Of a stretch of DNA of 42,417 bases, positions 7,994 through 17,035 are shown in pieces. Position 1 is the first letter of the stretch, and each line of letters starts with the position of its first letter. This DNA comes from Gammaproteobacteria bacterium. Its GTDB lineage: Bacteria; Pseudomonadota; Gammaproteobacteria; Steroidobacterales; Rariloculaceae. The notes beneath the pieces are model-generated. The model was given only the letters and a program-made list of their open reading frames with translations. It did no database searches and was not told the origin of the DNA. The DNA lies in contig PKRJ01000029.1 in NCBI GenBank assembly GCA_017577365.1, forward strand, positions 1 to 42,417, written 5' to 3'. Both the position numbers and the translations under genes were made by a program.

Positions 7994-8373
7994 GGCGCTA
8001 TCAACATAAGTCGGCGAACATGCGGCGGCGATCAGCATTAATACGTAGACGAGCGCGAGCGCACAGTACCGTCGAGGCAACTCGACGACTCATCGACAAC
8101 TCATTGTGGGCCTGCAGACGTCGCGTCGGCCCAACACGTGCGTATCGCGAATCGTCTTTGCTTCGAGATGCCTAAGAAAGCCGTCGGTTCTCAGCGCTCG
8201 ATCTCGAGACGCTCGAAGTGGAGAGCGCGGCGCGGAACTACGCGCCTGCACAAGGTCCGGCGGAAAGAAGACAGAGTGGCCGTTTCACGAGGCTTTTTCG
8301 GGTCGTTCGCTCGACGGTGAACACGCGCTCGTGTCACCGAGGTGTCGTGCTCGTCACGAGCGGAACGACTACA
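7994..8373. other. Intergenic stretch with no recognisable gene
   Basis: Between the glycosyltransferase start and the YfiR-like stop I see only short open frames with no family resemblance, including a very basic 60-residue frame at 8138-8320. It should hold the glycosyltransferase promoter and the 3' flank of the YfiR frame. No clear terminator hairpin was found. Confidence 0.5.
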
Positions 8374-9438
8374 TCACCTCCGAGCTCCCCGTACGCGTTC
8401 CGCCACGGCCAGTATGCCCGAGTGCAGACGCAAGCCGCGGCGTTCCGCTTCGCCCAGATCCACCTCGAAACGGATGCGACCGTCGACGGGCACGAAGGAG
8501 ACGACCGCGCCAGACGATTCGTCGGGTTTCTCGCCGACCGTGAGGATCGGCAGGCTCCTGGCCTCCTCCGCGATCGGCAATTCGGCGGAGCGTGTCGCGG
8601 GCAGGAACAGCACGTGCACGCCGCTTGGCTCGTCATTCGACGACAGGCGGCGCGTCTCTACCGGTCGACCGTTCACTCGTCGTCCCGTAGTGATCGCGGC
8701 GAGCTCGTCGGCGAGGCGATCGCTATCGACGATACCGATCGTGAGCGGCGTGTCGTCGCTCTCGAAGACGTCGGGAGGCCAGTCGACGTAGGCCGGGAAC
8801 TTGAAAAGGTAAGCCGCCTTGACGCTCTCTTCGGACGCGGTGCGCGGAATGTTCTGCGCCGAGCTTTCGGGAATTCCAGCCAGCATGACGATGAGCACCG
8901 CCGCCGCCATCCGACAGAGCCATGCCCTGGCCGCGCGCGGGACATAGGCGAATGCACGACCGGCGGATGTAGCGAGCGCGCTCCGACCGCTGCGGCTGCT
9001 CACCGCCTGGCAGAGATTCCATGCCAGCGACGTGTTGGTGATGTCCTGGCGTCGACGCACGATCTCGGCCTGCCGTAGCGCGCCTTGGATCGCGGGCACG
9101 AGCCGATTCAGGTCGTCCTCGAGGAGGTAGTCGGGCGCGCCCCGTTTCAGTGCATCGATGGCGTGCTCTTCGCCGATCGTCCCGGGAATGGAGATGAAAG
9201 GCGTGCCCGGAGCGACGTCGGCCGCGATCTGTAGGGCAAGCAAGCCGTCGAAGCCCGGCAGCGTGAAATCGGAGATGACGACGTGAGGGGCGGAGTCCGC
9301 GAGAGCGGAGCTGAAATCCCGTTCGGTCTCCACGACGCGATGAGTCGCTCGAAGCTGGCCCTGCCGGGGCTTGCGAACGACCAGCTCGGCATCGAGGGGA
9401 TTGTCCTCGAGCATCAGTATTCGGACGGGCTCCGTCAC
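8374..9438 (-). CDS. Composite frame: degenerate receiver domain followed by a YfiR-like periplasmic protein
   Basis: One open frame of 354 residues from GTG 9438. Residues 1-130 are a two-component receiver domain (RILMLEDNPLDAELV, VVISDFTLPGFDGLLAL), but the conserved serine of the usual SGT motif is proline (SIPGTIGEE) and the switch lysine is glutamate (DYLLEDDL). Residues 176-354 form a YfiR/DUF4154 protein with its own signal peptide beginning at the internal ATG 8910 (MAAAVLIVMLAGIPESSAQN) and the hallmark 'AAYLFKFPAYVDWPPDVF'. YfiR proteins are periplasmic inhibitors of cyclic-di-GMP signalling or sensors next to TonB and kinase genes. I think the functional product is the YfiR part from 8910, and that the receiver is a stump fused by deletion. 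Confidence 0.72.
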   Translation of the reverse strand: MTEPVRILMLEDNPLDAELVVRKPRQGQLRATHRVVETERDFSSALADSAPHVVISDFTLPGFDGLLALQIAADVAPGTPFISIPGTIGEEHAIDALKRGAPDYLLEDDLNRLVPAIQGALRQAEIVRRRQDITNTSLAWNLCQAVSSRSGRSALATSAGRAFAYVPRAARAWLCRMAAAVLIVMLAGIPESSAQNIPRTASEESVKAAYLFKFPAYVDWPPDVFESDDTPLTIGIVDSDRLADELAAITTGRRVNGRPVETRRLSSNDEPSGVHVLFLPATRSAELPIAEEARSLPILTVGEKPDESSGAVVSFVPVDGRIRFEVDLGEAERRGLRLHSGILAVAERVRGARR

Positions 9439-9654
9439 CGGCTGTCGCGCAGGCTATCGTGTCGAAAGCGTCGCACAGGGTAGTTGCATATGCAACTTAT
9501 ACATGAGGAGACTCACGCCCCATCGGGTTATGGTTGAGACAGGCGCGCGGTTAGGATATTGCTATCGACAATCGGGCGCCCGGAAGGCACCTGCAGGCAG
9601 GGCAGCCGAGTTCCCCTAGTGAGACAACGGAACGTTCGACAAGGACCTCATCGG

Positions 9655-10290
9655 CCGCGATCGCTCGGCGAGCGCGGCCACTATCGCGTGTACGGCAAGA
9701 GCATGTACACGGAGAACACCATAAGAGCGAACGGCGAAGCCGCGGTCGACGAGTGGCGCCGGCACCAAATGGGTTTCCGCGGCGACTGGTCCGGCGCCGG
9801 CTACCGGCGCTCGAGTGATCGTATCGAGCCCGGGCTCGCGGCACGGTTCATTCCCGAATCGCGCGACCCCTGGTGGAACGTCTTCGTGCAGGATCGAGTC
9901 GCACTCGGGGACAAGGTGGAGCTGACTCTCGGCCTCAAGCTCGAATCGAACGACTACCCGGGAACCGAATCGCTGCCGAGCATGCGCGTCGCGTTCAGGC
10001 CCGCTGCGCAGCGACTTCTATGGGGTGCGTGGTCGCGGGCCGTCCGCGCTCCGTCGCGGTTCGACCGCGATGTCTTCTTTCCCGGTACGCCGCCGCACAT
10101 CGTGCAAGGCGGACCTGACTTTCAGTCCGAGGGCGGCCGATGTCGCCGAAATCGGCTCGACGATCTCGCCTTCGTGCTCCTCCTTCGGAATCTGTTGGAC
10201 GACGAGCACCCGGAGTTCGGTCCGCCGCCGGTGCACAGCGAAATCCCGCGAAGCGCAATGCTCGACGTGTCGTGGCGCTTCGGCCGCTGA
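9655..10290 (+). pseudogene. TonB-dependent receptor remnant (YfiR-associated type)
   Basis: The frame reads 'GHYRVYGKSMYTENTIRANG', 'RHQMGFRGDWSG', 'ESRDPWWNVFVQDRVALGDK' and 'LWGAWSRAVRAPSRFDRDVF', then jumps near 10130 to 'LRNLLDDEHPEFGP' and the barrel-ending 'SAMLDVSWRFGR'. These are beta-barrel strands of the TonB receptors that accompany YfiR and hybrid kinases. The signal peptide, plug and first half of the barrel are missing, and an internal block of perhaps 150 residues before the last strands is deleted. It lies divergent to the receiver/YfiR frame, whereas these genes normally run in one direction, so the cluster was rearranged and broken. Confidence 0.75.
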
Positions 10291-10368
10291 CGCACGGTGA
10301 AGCGTGGGCGCTGCTTCCGAAAGGTGCTTCGGCGGCTAACGACGTCCTCGCGAGACGATCCCGATCGC

Positions 10369-11406
10369 TCATCCCGCGAAGAACGGCACTGCCGGCTTGC
10401 TCCGAACGAACTGCGTGAAGACCCACTTCTCTCCGCGCAGCGGCGGCCGGCCGGCATGACGCGTGCGCCGGTCCGGCGTGCCGTCGGGCAGCGCGTTGAT
10501 GAAGCAGAGACCTTCTCCGCGCCGACCCTTGTGTCGGATACCGAGCACCGAGAACTCGGTTTCGCCGCCTTCGTAGTCTTCGTTCAGATAAACGAGGAAA
10601 GTCGCGATCCGTTCGCCGCGCGTACGCACCTCGTCTTCGTACCCGGGGATCGACGGATCGACGAAATCGTAATGGTCGGTGATCTGCTCTCCGGGGGCGT
10701 AGTGCAGCACCGTGGTTCCTTCCATGTTCGCGAACGGCACGCCGATGGCCGCCGAGATTCGGGTCTGCACCATGAGATGGACGAGATCGGTCTCCACCAG
10801 ATTGAAGGTGGCCGCGCTGTTCGTGCGGCCTTCCGAGATCAGGTCGGTCTTGCTGGCCGGGTCGTAGACCTTCGCCCGTTCGAGGCGGCCCTGCGCGCTT
10901 TCGACGAGCCAGGCGCAGACTTCGCCGCTCAGAAAACTCGGGAACACACGAACGCTCGGATCGTCGTGGAGCGCGATGGGCGACGGAGCCTGCGCCCACG
11001 AAGTCGCATTCAGGCGAGGATCGAGCGATGCCAGCACTTCGAGCTGTCTTGCCGCGCGCCGCCAGCCGCGCGCCGCGGCGAGGCGTGCCAGCTCGAGTGC
11101 CGAAGCCCAGTCCTGCCGACCACCTAGCCCTGCGGCCGCGAGCACGGCGAGTATCGCGGCGGCCTCCGCGCTTCCTTCTGCCGCGGCTTCGCGCATCAGG
11201 TCCACGCCGGGGGCGAGCAGCAGAGGCGCGCGGTCACCGACGATGAGACGCTTTGCCAGGCGGGTCTTCGCTTCCACGCTGCCGAGCTGCGTGGCACGCG
11301 CGAGGCAGTCGATGGCTTCGTCGTGCCGGCCGGCGGCGTCGAGCCGCTCGGCCCTCTCGATTTCCGCCGTCGCGACCCTCCCGCCGGACGATGGCCGTTG
11401 GCCCAT
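10369..11406 (-). CDS. Prolyl 4-hydroxylase-like 2OG-Fe(II) oxygenase with Sel1-like N-terminus
   Basis: A 345-residue protein. The N-terminal 125 residues are helical Sel1/TPR-like repeats (DEAIDCLARATQLGSVEAK, LMREAAAEGSAEAAAILAVL). The C-terminal 190 residues form a P4Hc-type double-stranded beta-helix with iron ligands H245 and D247 (HYDFVD), a third ligand H317 (RRTRHAG), and K327 (GEKW) to bind 2-oxoglutarate. All key residues are present, so it should hydroxylate a protein or peptide side chain; the target is unknown. ATG 11406 is preferred over the upstream in-frame TTG at 11460. It is co-oriented with the TonB receptor upstream but separated by about 100 bases. Confidence 0.88.
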   Translation of the reverse strand: MGQRPSSGGRVATAEIERAERLDAAGRHDEAIDCLARATQLGSVEAKTRLAKRLIVGDRAPLLLAPGVDLMREAAAEGSAEAAAILAVLAAAGLGGRQDWASALELARLAAARGWRRAARQLEVLASLDPRLNATSWAQAPSPIALHDDPSVRVFPSFLSGEVCAWLVESAQGRLERAKVYDPASKTDLISEGRTNSAATFNLVETDLVHLMVQTRISAAIGVPFANMEGTTVLHYAPGEQITDHYDFVDPSIPGYEDEVRTRGERIATFLVYLNEDYEGGETEFSVLGIRHKGRRGEGLCFINALPDGTPDRRTRHAGRPPLRGEKWVFTQFVRSKPAVPFFAG

Positions 11407-11511
11407 GCTCACACACGCTCCGCGCGATGCCGAGGGCGATAGTACCGTATCGGACCGCAATCTCGGAGCGAGGAGGACGCGTCACCGCGCCCTCCTCTGC
11501 TCGCGAGGGGT

Positions 11512-14500
11512 TTAGAAGCTCACGTCGAGCGACATGTAGTATCTGCGCCCCAGCGCGTCGTAGTACGCCGGCATGGTCACGCCGGCCGCATCGGTGACGC
11601 CCGGATTACGCCCCACGATCTCCGGATCGATGTCGAACAGATTGTCGATACCGCCGCGCAGCGTGACTTTGTCCGACAGCGATACGCTGCCGAACGCGTC
11701 GAACATCTGATAGCTACCCGCCCCTTGCACGGGGGTTTGAGGATTGGTGGCGTAGTCGGCCGCCTCGATGCTCGGCAGGTAGCGATGCCGCACGCCCACG
11801 TTCCAGTTACCTCTTCCGTAGGACGCCGTGTTGTACACGCGGTAGTCGAACTGCCCACCACTGCGGAAGGTGCCGGAGCTTTCCACGAACGGGTCCGTGG
11901 GGCTCGTTTGATCGCGGTAGTAGTCGAGAACGTTGACGACGGAAGTGATGTTCAAGAATCCTCGCTTGAGCTGGATACCCCAGTTGAGCTGCACGTCCAC
12001 GCCCGCGGTCTCGATGCCGCCGAGGTTGAAGTACGGCGTATCGACCGTCGCGCGGTACCCGTCCTGGTCGCGAGAGATGAGCGCGCAGTACTCGTTGAAC
12101 TCGTAGTTGGGGTTGCCGCCGTCCTCGTTGAGGCACTTCGCGTAGACGCTCCAAGCGTTGGTGGGTGCGATCGCGTCCGTGATCTTGATCTGATACCAGT
12201 CGATCGCCAACGTCGCGTTCTGCAGGATGCCGCTGAACGGCGAATCCAACACGACACCCCAGGTCCACGTCTCCGCTTCCTCGTTGCGCAGGTTCGGATT
12301 GCCGGTGATGTTGGCGAGCTCGAACTGGAAGAGGAACGGGAATGGACCGACGATGGCGTCGGGGAACAGGGGCGACGTATGCCACGGCGAATCGTTGTTC
12401 CCACCTGTGGATCGATTAATGAGCTCGCTACACAGCTCGATGACCTGTGCCCGATTCGGGTTGTTCGGGTGGTTGCCCCATGTGGTGTTGCCGGTGTTGG
12501 CGAGGCAGGGGTCGCCGCCGGGGAAAAAGACGACGCTGGTGGTCTTTCCGGTGAACAGCTCGGCCACGTTGGGGGCACGGTTGGCCAACTGGTATCCGCC
12601 GCGGAAGCGGATGGATTCGGTCGGGGCCCAGTCGATCAGACCCTTATAGGTCCAGATCTCGCCGGCCATGTTGTAGTCCGAGTAGCGGGCACCGATCTCG
12701 AGGTCGAGTCGTCGAGCGCCCCGCTTGTTCGCGAGCAACGGCAGCAGCAGCTCGCCGTAGATCTCTTTCACATCGGTCTTGCCCTCGCTCTGCGCCGACG
12801 GGAACAGCCCGATCGGGAAGTTCGTGGACGCGCGGGTGAGTTGATGATCGGGGTTCCAAGTGAACGTGTTTTCCCGCGTCGACGCGCCGAATGCGGCCCC
12901 CACCGTTCCAGCCGGAAGATCGAAAAGATCTCCCATGAAGTTGACCTCGATGATGTCCTGCTCCGTCTCGGTCAAGTGCCTCATGTTCGTCGCGATCGAG
13001 TCCAGACAGTCCTGCGAGGGCGTGAAGTACTCGAAGATCGGCAGGCCGGTGGTGCACTTGACCTCGAAGAACAGCGGAGGCCCGGAGGTCCGGTAGTAGT
13101 CCTTGCCGAAGTTGGGCGCCGTCACGATCTCTCGATAGTTCTGGAGGCCCGGAAAGCCCTTCATCTCCGTCACCAAGGCGGTCCTGCCGTGCGAGATGTA
13201 CGCTTCGTAACGCCAGTCGGTGCTGCCGATCCTCCCCTCGACGCCGGCCATCACCTGGTACATGTCCGTAGTGTTCTCGGTGCGTCGCGGACCGGCAAAG
13301 TCGAGGTTACGAGACAACGTGTAAGGCGCGGTCGGGTCTTCGCGGGACTCGAGCAATGCCTGCAGCTGCGGCGGTATCGGGCGGCCGTCCACCGGAATCG
13401 TCGCCGACCACTGAGACGTCGCCGGCGCGTAGTTCAGCACCGTGTCCACGTGCTGTTGCGACATGTGAACCTGTACGAACGCGCTGAGGCTGTCGGTCAC
13501 GTTGTAGCTTGCACGGCCGAACAACGCATAGCGCTCCAGCGGCGTCGTGATGATCTGATTCATGTTATTGGCGCTCACGACGCCGGGAGTCGCCGTTCCC
13601 GGGCCGAGGAGGAAGAACTCGTCGTTCAGCGGACCGGTATACCCGACGGCGCCGACCCGCGCGGAGTTCAGGAACAGCGTGCCGTCCGGGTTCACGTAGA
13701 CTTCCTCGCCCGGATCGGCCATGCCCGCCCCGAAGATCGCTGCATAGGCATCGGGGCTCGGCGGATTGTTGGCCGCAAACTCGATATTGCTGAACGGAAG
13801 GCCCTCGCCGCCCGCCGTATTCGCGTTGCGCCAACCGTTCACGTAGAACTCACGCTCCCTCGCATACAGCGCCTCGCGGTCCGAGTAGGTGATACCGAGC
13901 ATCGCGTTGCCGGAGCCGCCGAATCCGGCGCCGACCAATACGCTGATGGACGTTTCACGGCCGCCGCCTTGCTCGGTGCCGCTGGTCTGAACGGTGAGGT
14001 TGAAGCCTTCGAAGTTCTTCTTCAGCTTGAAGTTGGTCACGCCTCCCATCGCATCGGCGCCGTACACCGCGGAAGCGCCTCCGCTGATGATCTCCACGCT
14101 CTCGACGGCGGCGGCGGGAATGGTGTTGATGTCCACCACGAGCTGCGCGTTGGCCGGCTGGGCACGTCGTCCGTCGATCAGCACGAGATTGCGGTTGGCC
14201 CCGATCCCTCGAAGATTGAGCGTGACGATGCCCGGATTGTTGAACGCACTCGGTTGCACGTCTCCGGCGCTGAACATCGTCTGCGCGGGCACGAACTGCG
14301 GCAATTGGTTGAGCGCGCTCTCGAGGGCGATGCTGCTCGTCTGAGCAAACGTCTCGGCGCCGATCGTGACAATCGGGCTACTCGACGTGAAGTCGCGACG
14401 GACGATGCGCGAGCCGGTAACCGTGATTTCCTCCATCGCCTCGTCCTGAGCCAGTGCCGGACCGGACAAGACGGGCGCGGCGAGGGCCAGGGCTACGGCG

Positions 14501-14544
14501 GAGCTCAAAGCGGTCCGTCGAGACGGACAGTGGGTCTGCATCAT
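11512..14544 (-). CDS. TonB-dependent outer-membrane receptor, large (1010 aa)
   Basis: A 1010-residue TonB-dependent receptor. It begins with a Sec signal peptide (about residues 1-33, ending PALAQ), then a TonB-box-like 'EEITVTGSRIVRRDF' and a plug domain (LNLRGIGANRNLVLIDGRRA, IPAAAVESVEIISGGASAVY). A 22-strand-type barrel follows, ending in the aromatic YYMSLDVSF needed for BAM recognition. GGGGGAGG precedes the ATG at a good distance. It imports a large or scarce ligand using proton-motive force; the ligand cannot be read from sequence. The long loops are rich in Asn and Pro, as in receptors for plant or peptide polymers. No ligand-specific partner gene adjoins it. Confidence 0.95.
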   Translation of the reverse strand: MMQTHCPSRRTALSSAVALALAAPVLSGPALAQDEAMEEITVTGSRIVRRDFTSSSPIVTIGAETFAQTSSIALESALNQLPQFVPAQTMFSAGDVQPSAFNNPGIVTLNLRGIGANRNLVLIDGRRAQPANAQLVVDINTIPAAAVESVEIISGGASAVYGADAMGGVTNFKLKKNFEGFNLTVQTSGTEQGGGRETSISVLVGAGFGGSGNAMLGITYSDREALYAREREFYVNGWRNANTAGGEGLPFSNIEFAANNPPSPDAYAAIFGAGMADPGEEVYVNPDGTLFLNSARVGAVGYTGPLNDEFFLLGPGTATPGVVSANNMNQIITTPLERYALFGRASYNVTDSLSAFVQVHMSQQHVDTVLNYAPATSQWSATIPVDGRPIPPQLQALLESREDPTAPYTLSRNLDFAGPRRTENTTDMYQVMAGVEGRIGSTDWRYEAYISHGRTALVTEMKGFPGLQNYREIVTAPNFGKDYYRTSGPPLFFEVKCTTGLPIFEYFTPSQDCLDSIATNMRHLTETEQDIIEVNFMGDLFDLPAGTVGAAFGASTRENTFTWNPDHQLTRASTNFPIGLFPSAQSEGKTDVKEIYGELLLPLLANKRGARRLDLEIGARYSDYNMAGEIWTYKGLIDWAPTESIRFRGGYQLANRAPNVAELFTGKTTSVVFFPGGDPCLANTGNTTWGNHPNNPNRAQVIELCSELINRSTGGNNDSPWHTSPLFPDAIVGPFPFLFQFELANITGNPNLRNEEAETWTWGVVLDSPFSGILQNATLAIDWYQIKITDAIAPTNAWSVYAKCLNEDGGNPNYEFNEYCALISRDQDGYRATVDTPYFNLGGIETAGVDVQLNWGIQLKRGFLNITSVVNVLDYYRDQTSPTDPFVESSGTFRSGGQFDYRVYNTASYGRGNWNVGVRHRYLPSIEAADYATNPQTPVQGAGSYQMFDAFGSVSLSDKVTLRGGIDNLFDIDPEIVGRNPGVTDAAGVTMPAYYDALGRRYYMSLDVSF

Positions 14545-14893
14545 GGAAGCCTCCCCCTATATGTCGGTACGTCGACCGATTCTTGTCGTTATAACGTTGC
14601 GAATACGCGAAGGTCGTCGGCCTGAGGCCTTGGCCGAGAGCTGCCTGCTCCCCCAGCAGGCGATTCTCACTATAAGTCACCGGCTAGCGGCGCGAAAAGG
14701 GCAAGCGAGGCTCTCTAGATGCAGATATGGGATCGTTTAGAAAGATTTTTGTTCTCTATCGGCACATCACCTCACAAACAGGATCTTATTGAGCGCCTGC
14801 CGCCCGGCGCACGCCGCGTGATGACGGCACGCAGCACCGCGCAAGCCGGCCTTCGGTGCCGCGGGGAGCGATAGCGCGCGAGCCCTGCTGCTG
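14545..14893. other. Intergenic stretch: TonB receptor promoter and cupin 3' flank
   Basis: A 349-base gap with no supportable gene. The part next to 14545 must hold the receptor promoter; it includes the AT-rich segment 14740-14765 and the self-complementary GTTATAAC at about 14588. The part next to 14893 is GC-rich 3' flank of the cupin gene. No operator could be assigned. Confidence 0.5.
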
Positions 14894-15347
14894 CTAACGA
14901 GAGCCCGGCGCCAGCGGCTCGGTCGGCGGCGCACCCTCGTCTTTGACAAAGAAGACGAGTATCTTCGCGGGTTCGGTTTCGCTCGCGTTGCGCGAAACCG
15001 CGTGGATATCGCTCGGCAGCTCGTGGAAGGTGTCGCCCTCGACGAGCGTCATTTCCTCCCCTCCCTCGACCTGCATCACGACCGCGCTCGAGCACGTAGA
15101 CGAATACGCTGGCGTTGTGACGATGCGGCGGCGATGCACCTCCGGGCGCGTATTCGACCGTAACCATCGAGGCTTCCTTCCCCGGTATGCCGACAAGCGG
15201 CAGCGTGAGCAGCGGCGTTACCCGCGTCTCTTCCGCCGGCGCTTCAGACGTCCTGGAGGGCTGTGCCTGGGCGGCCAGCCCGTAGGCGACCGCCGCGGCG
15301 AGCGCGGCGGCGGCGTTCGTTCGACGAGGCGAATGCGTTCGAAGCAT
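14894..15347 (-). pseudogene. Secreted cupin protein, frameshifted
   Basis: It starts at ATG 15347 after GAGGAGGG, with a Sec signal peptide (MLRTHSPRRTNAAAALAAAV, then AYGLAAQA) and the cupin metal motif 'PPHRHNASVFVYVLE'. Homology then leaves that frame and continues in another: 'VVMQVEGGEEMTLVEGDTFHE', 'LPSDIHAVSRNASETEPAKI' and 'LVFFVK', ending at 14894. The break lies at about 15084-15092, in CTCGAGCGCG, and looks like loss of two bases. A single-domain cupin of about 150 residues would otherwise be intact. It follows the AhpD-like gene in the ECF41 operon. Either a recent pseudogene or an assembly error. Confidence 0.78.
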
Positions 15348-15357
15348 GATGCCCTCC

Positions 15358-15846
15358 TCACGAGCTCAACGCCGCACGGATCGAGTCGAGGCTGCCGGGT
15401 TCGTAGTCGCCGGCGGCGCGTCGAAACGCGATCGAGAACCGGTTCCAGCCGTTGATGGCCACAATCGCCAGCGTCAACGCGACGAGCTCGTCCTCGGTGA
15501 ACTGGGACCTCGCAAGCTCGTAGACCGAGTCCGGGACCTCTTGATGCTCGAGCCGCGTGACGGCTTCCGTCCACGCGAGGGCTGCCCGCTCCCGTTCGCT
15601 GTAGACATTCGCTTCGCGCCACGCGGAAAGCAGATAGAGCCGTTGCTCGGATTCTCCATTCGCGCGCGCGTCCTTCGTATGCATATCGATGCAGTAGCCG
15701 CAGCCGTTGATCTGCGAGGCACGGATCTTCACGAGCTCGAGCAGCGTCGGCTCGAGGCCGGCGCGGCTCACGGCGGCGCCGAGGCCGAGCATCGCGCGAA
15801 AAGCATCGCGGTGTCTTGCGGGGTCGAAGCTCAAGCGGGTGTACAT
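15358..15846 (-). CDS. Carboxymuconolactone decarboxylase/AhpD-like protein
   Basis: A 162-residue protein of the CMD/AhpD alkylhydroperoxidase fold. The redox motif is C49-x2-C52-x3-H56 (NGCGYCIDMHTKDAR), with the helical block 'LVALTLAIVAINGWNRFSIA' typical of the family. Members with this CxxC act as peroxidases or disulfide reductants in the cytoplasm. It lies 72 bases downstream of the ECF41 sigma gene, with an ECF41-like promoter in the gap and the cupin gene 10 bases downstream, so it heads a two-gene operon. CMD genes are the classic neighbours and targets of ECF41 sigma factors. Confidence 0.93.
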   Translation of the reverse strand: MYTRLSFDPARHRDAFRAMLGLGAAVSRAGLEPTLLELVKIRASQINGCGYCIDMHTKDARANGESEQRLYLLSAWREANVYSERERAALAWTEAVTRLEHQEVPDSVYELARSQFTEDELVALTLAIVAINGWNRFSIAFRRAAGDYEPGSLDSIRAALSS

Positions 15847-15883
15847 GTCGCTTCTCCTTGCGTCGGTATATCTCGGCCCTGAA

Positions 15884-15910
15884 GACGCACGAGCGACGTC
15901 ACTTGTGACG
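15884..15910 (-). promoter_or_regulatory. ECF41-type promoter for the CMD/cupin operon
   Basis: On the minus strand the sequence reads CGTCACA - 16 bases - CGTC (-35 at 15904-15910, -10 at 15884-15887). The published ECF41 consensus, as I recall it, is TGTCACA-N16-CGTC; only the first base differs. It lies 38 bases upstream of the CMD start codon, just after the sigma gene's stop. The identical spacing to the copy upstream of the sigma gene makes chance unlikely. Confidence 0.75.
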
Positions 15911-15918
15911 CATTGCAG

Positions 15919-16809
15919 TCACGTGGCCGAGACGAGCGTCGAGATGCACGCAAACGAACCGAGCTTGTCCGGGTTCGCGATCGTGTATTGTCGGAAGATC
16001 CGTTCGCCGTCGGTCTCGATCACCGCGACGGAGTGAAGGCGTCCATCGAAATACTGGGCGAGGCCCGGCTGGCCGTTCACGCGAACGATCTTTCGCTCCG
16101 CACGGCCGCGGCCTCGCCTGGCGATCGCATAGAAGAGCCACGCGATACGCTCGGCGCCGTAGAGCGGCCGCAGCGCCGCGATCGCTTTGCCGCCACCGTC
16201 CGAGATCAACGCGGCGTCGGGCGCGAGCAGCGCCATGAGGGCATCCCTGTCCCCGTCGCTCGCCGCGGCGATGAACCTGCGGAGCATTTCGACGCGCGTC
16301 TTGTCGTCGACGACGAAGCGGCGGCGCTTCGCGGTGACGCGCTCGCGCGCACGATGCACCATCTGCCGGCACGCGGCCTCGGACTTGCCGAGCATCGCGG
16401 CGACGTCCGAATAGTCCTCGTCGAAGACATCGTGAAGGAGAAAAGCCGCTCGCTCGTTCGGCGACAGCGTCTCGAGCAAGACGAGGAATGCGATGGAAAG
16501 ATCGCCTTCGAGCTCCAAAGCGGATTCGGGGCTCGGAACGTCCGGGTCCGATAGGGGCTCCGGCAGCCATGGCCCCACGTACGCTTCGCGCTCGACGCGC
16601 GCGCGTCTCAGACGGTCGATCGACAGCCTCGTCACGACGGTCGTGAGCCAGGCCTGCGGGGACTCGATCTCGGAAATCTCGGCCGAGCGCCAGCGGAGAT
16701 AGGCATCCTGCAGGACGTCCTCGGCGTCGGCCTTTACACACAGCATGCGGTACGCGAGGCCGAGGAGCCGCGGCCGTTGCTCGTCGAAGACGCGTGTGCG
16801 CTCGTCCAT
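15919..16809 (-). CDS. ECF41-group sigma factor with SnoaL-like C-terminal domain (SigJ-like)
   Basis: A 296-residue ECF factor. Sigma region 2 is about residues 7-75, region 4 about 108-165, and an NTF2/SnoaL-like extension runs from 172 to the end. The group-defining motifs are present: WLPEP at 81-85 between the regions, DGGGK at 204-208, and NPDKL at 279-283. In ECF41 proteins the extension contacts the core and controls activity in place of an anti-sigma factor. ATG 16809 is chosen because the sigma domain starts there. A perfect ECF41 promoter lies upstream, implying autoregulation, and a near-perfect one precedes the CMD/cupin operon downstream. Confidence 0.94.
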   Translation of the reverse strand: MDERTRVFDEQRPRLLGLAYRMLCVKADAEDVLQDAYLRWRSAEISEIESPQAWLTTVVTRLSIDRLRRARVEREAYVGPWLPEPLSDPDVPSPESALELEGDLSIAFLVLLETLSPNERAAFLLHDVFDEDYSDVAAMLGKSEAACRQMVHRARERVTAKRRRFVVDDKTRVEMLRRFIAAASDGDRDALMALLAPDAALISDGGGKAIAALRPLYGAERIAWLFYAIARRGRGRAERKIVRVNGQPGLAQYFDGRLHSVAVIETDGERIFRQYTIANPDKLGSFACISTLVSAT

Positions 16810-16843
16810 GCGACACCCTCCGTCTGTCCAGGTCTCCAGCATA

Positions 16844-16870
16844 GACGATCGAGACCGCGCGGTTGTGACA
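16844..16870 (-). promoter_or_regulatory. ECF41 autoregulatory promoter
   Basis: The minus strand reads TGTCACA (16864-16870), then exactly 16 bases, then CGTC (16844-16847). This is a full match to the ECF41 promoter consensus as I recall it. It lies 35 bases upstream of the sigma gene's ATG at 16809, in the right orientation for autoregulation. Confidence 0.82.
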
Positions 16871-17035
16871 CGAAGCCGGCGAGAGCGCTCTCTTCTCGAC
16901 CGGCATGCGCCGCGGTTCCGCGACGCGAGGCAGGTGACTAATATCCGGTAGTAGCGTCGGGGCCTTCGTATGTGCGGGCTCTCATTTGGTCGAGGCTCGA
17001 ATCGAGAGATCGAGCGAATCGTCGAGAGGATCACG

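Noticed and set aside
8138..8320. 60-residue very basic frame
   Set aside because: Resembles a ribosomal-protein-like tail by composition only; no ribosome-binding site or recognisable pattern.
11725..14625. 966-residue plus-strand open frame
   Set aside because: Lies exactly opposite the TonB receptor; composition is the His/Arg/Asp/Val-rich type produced by the reverse complement of high-GC coding sequence, with no family motif.
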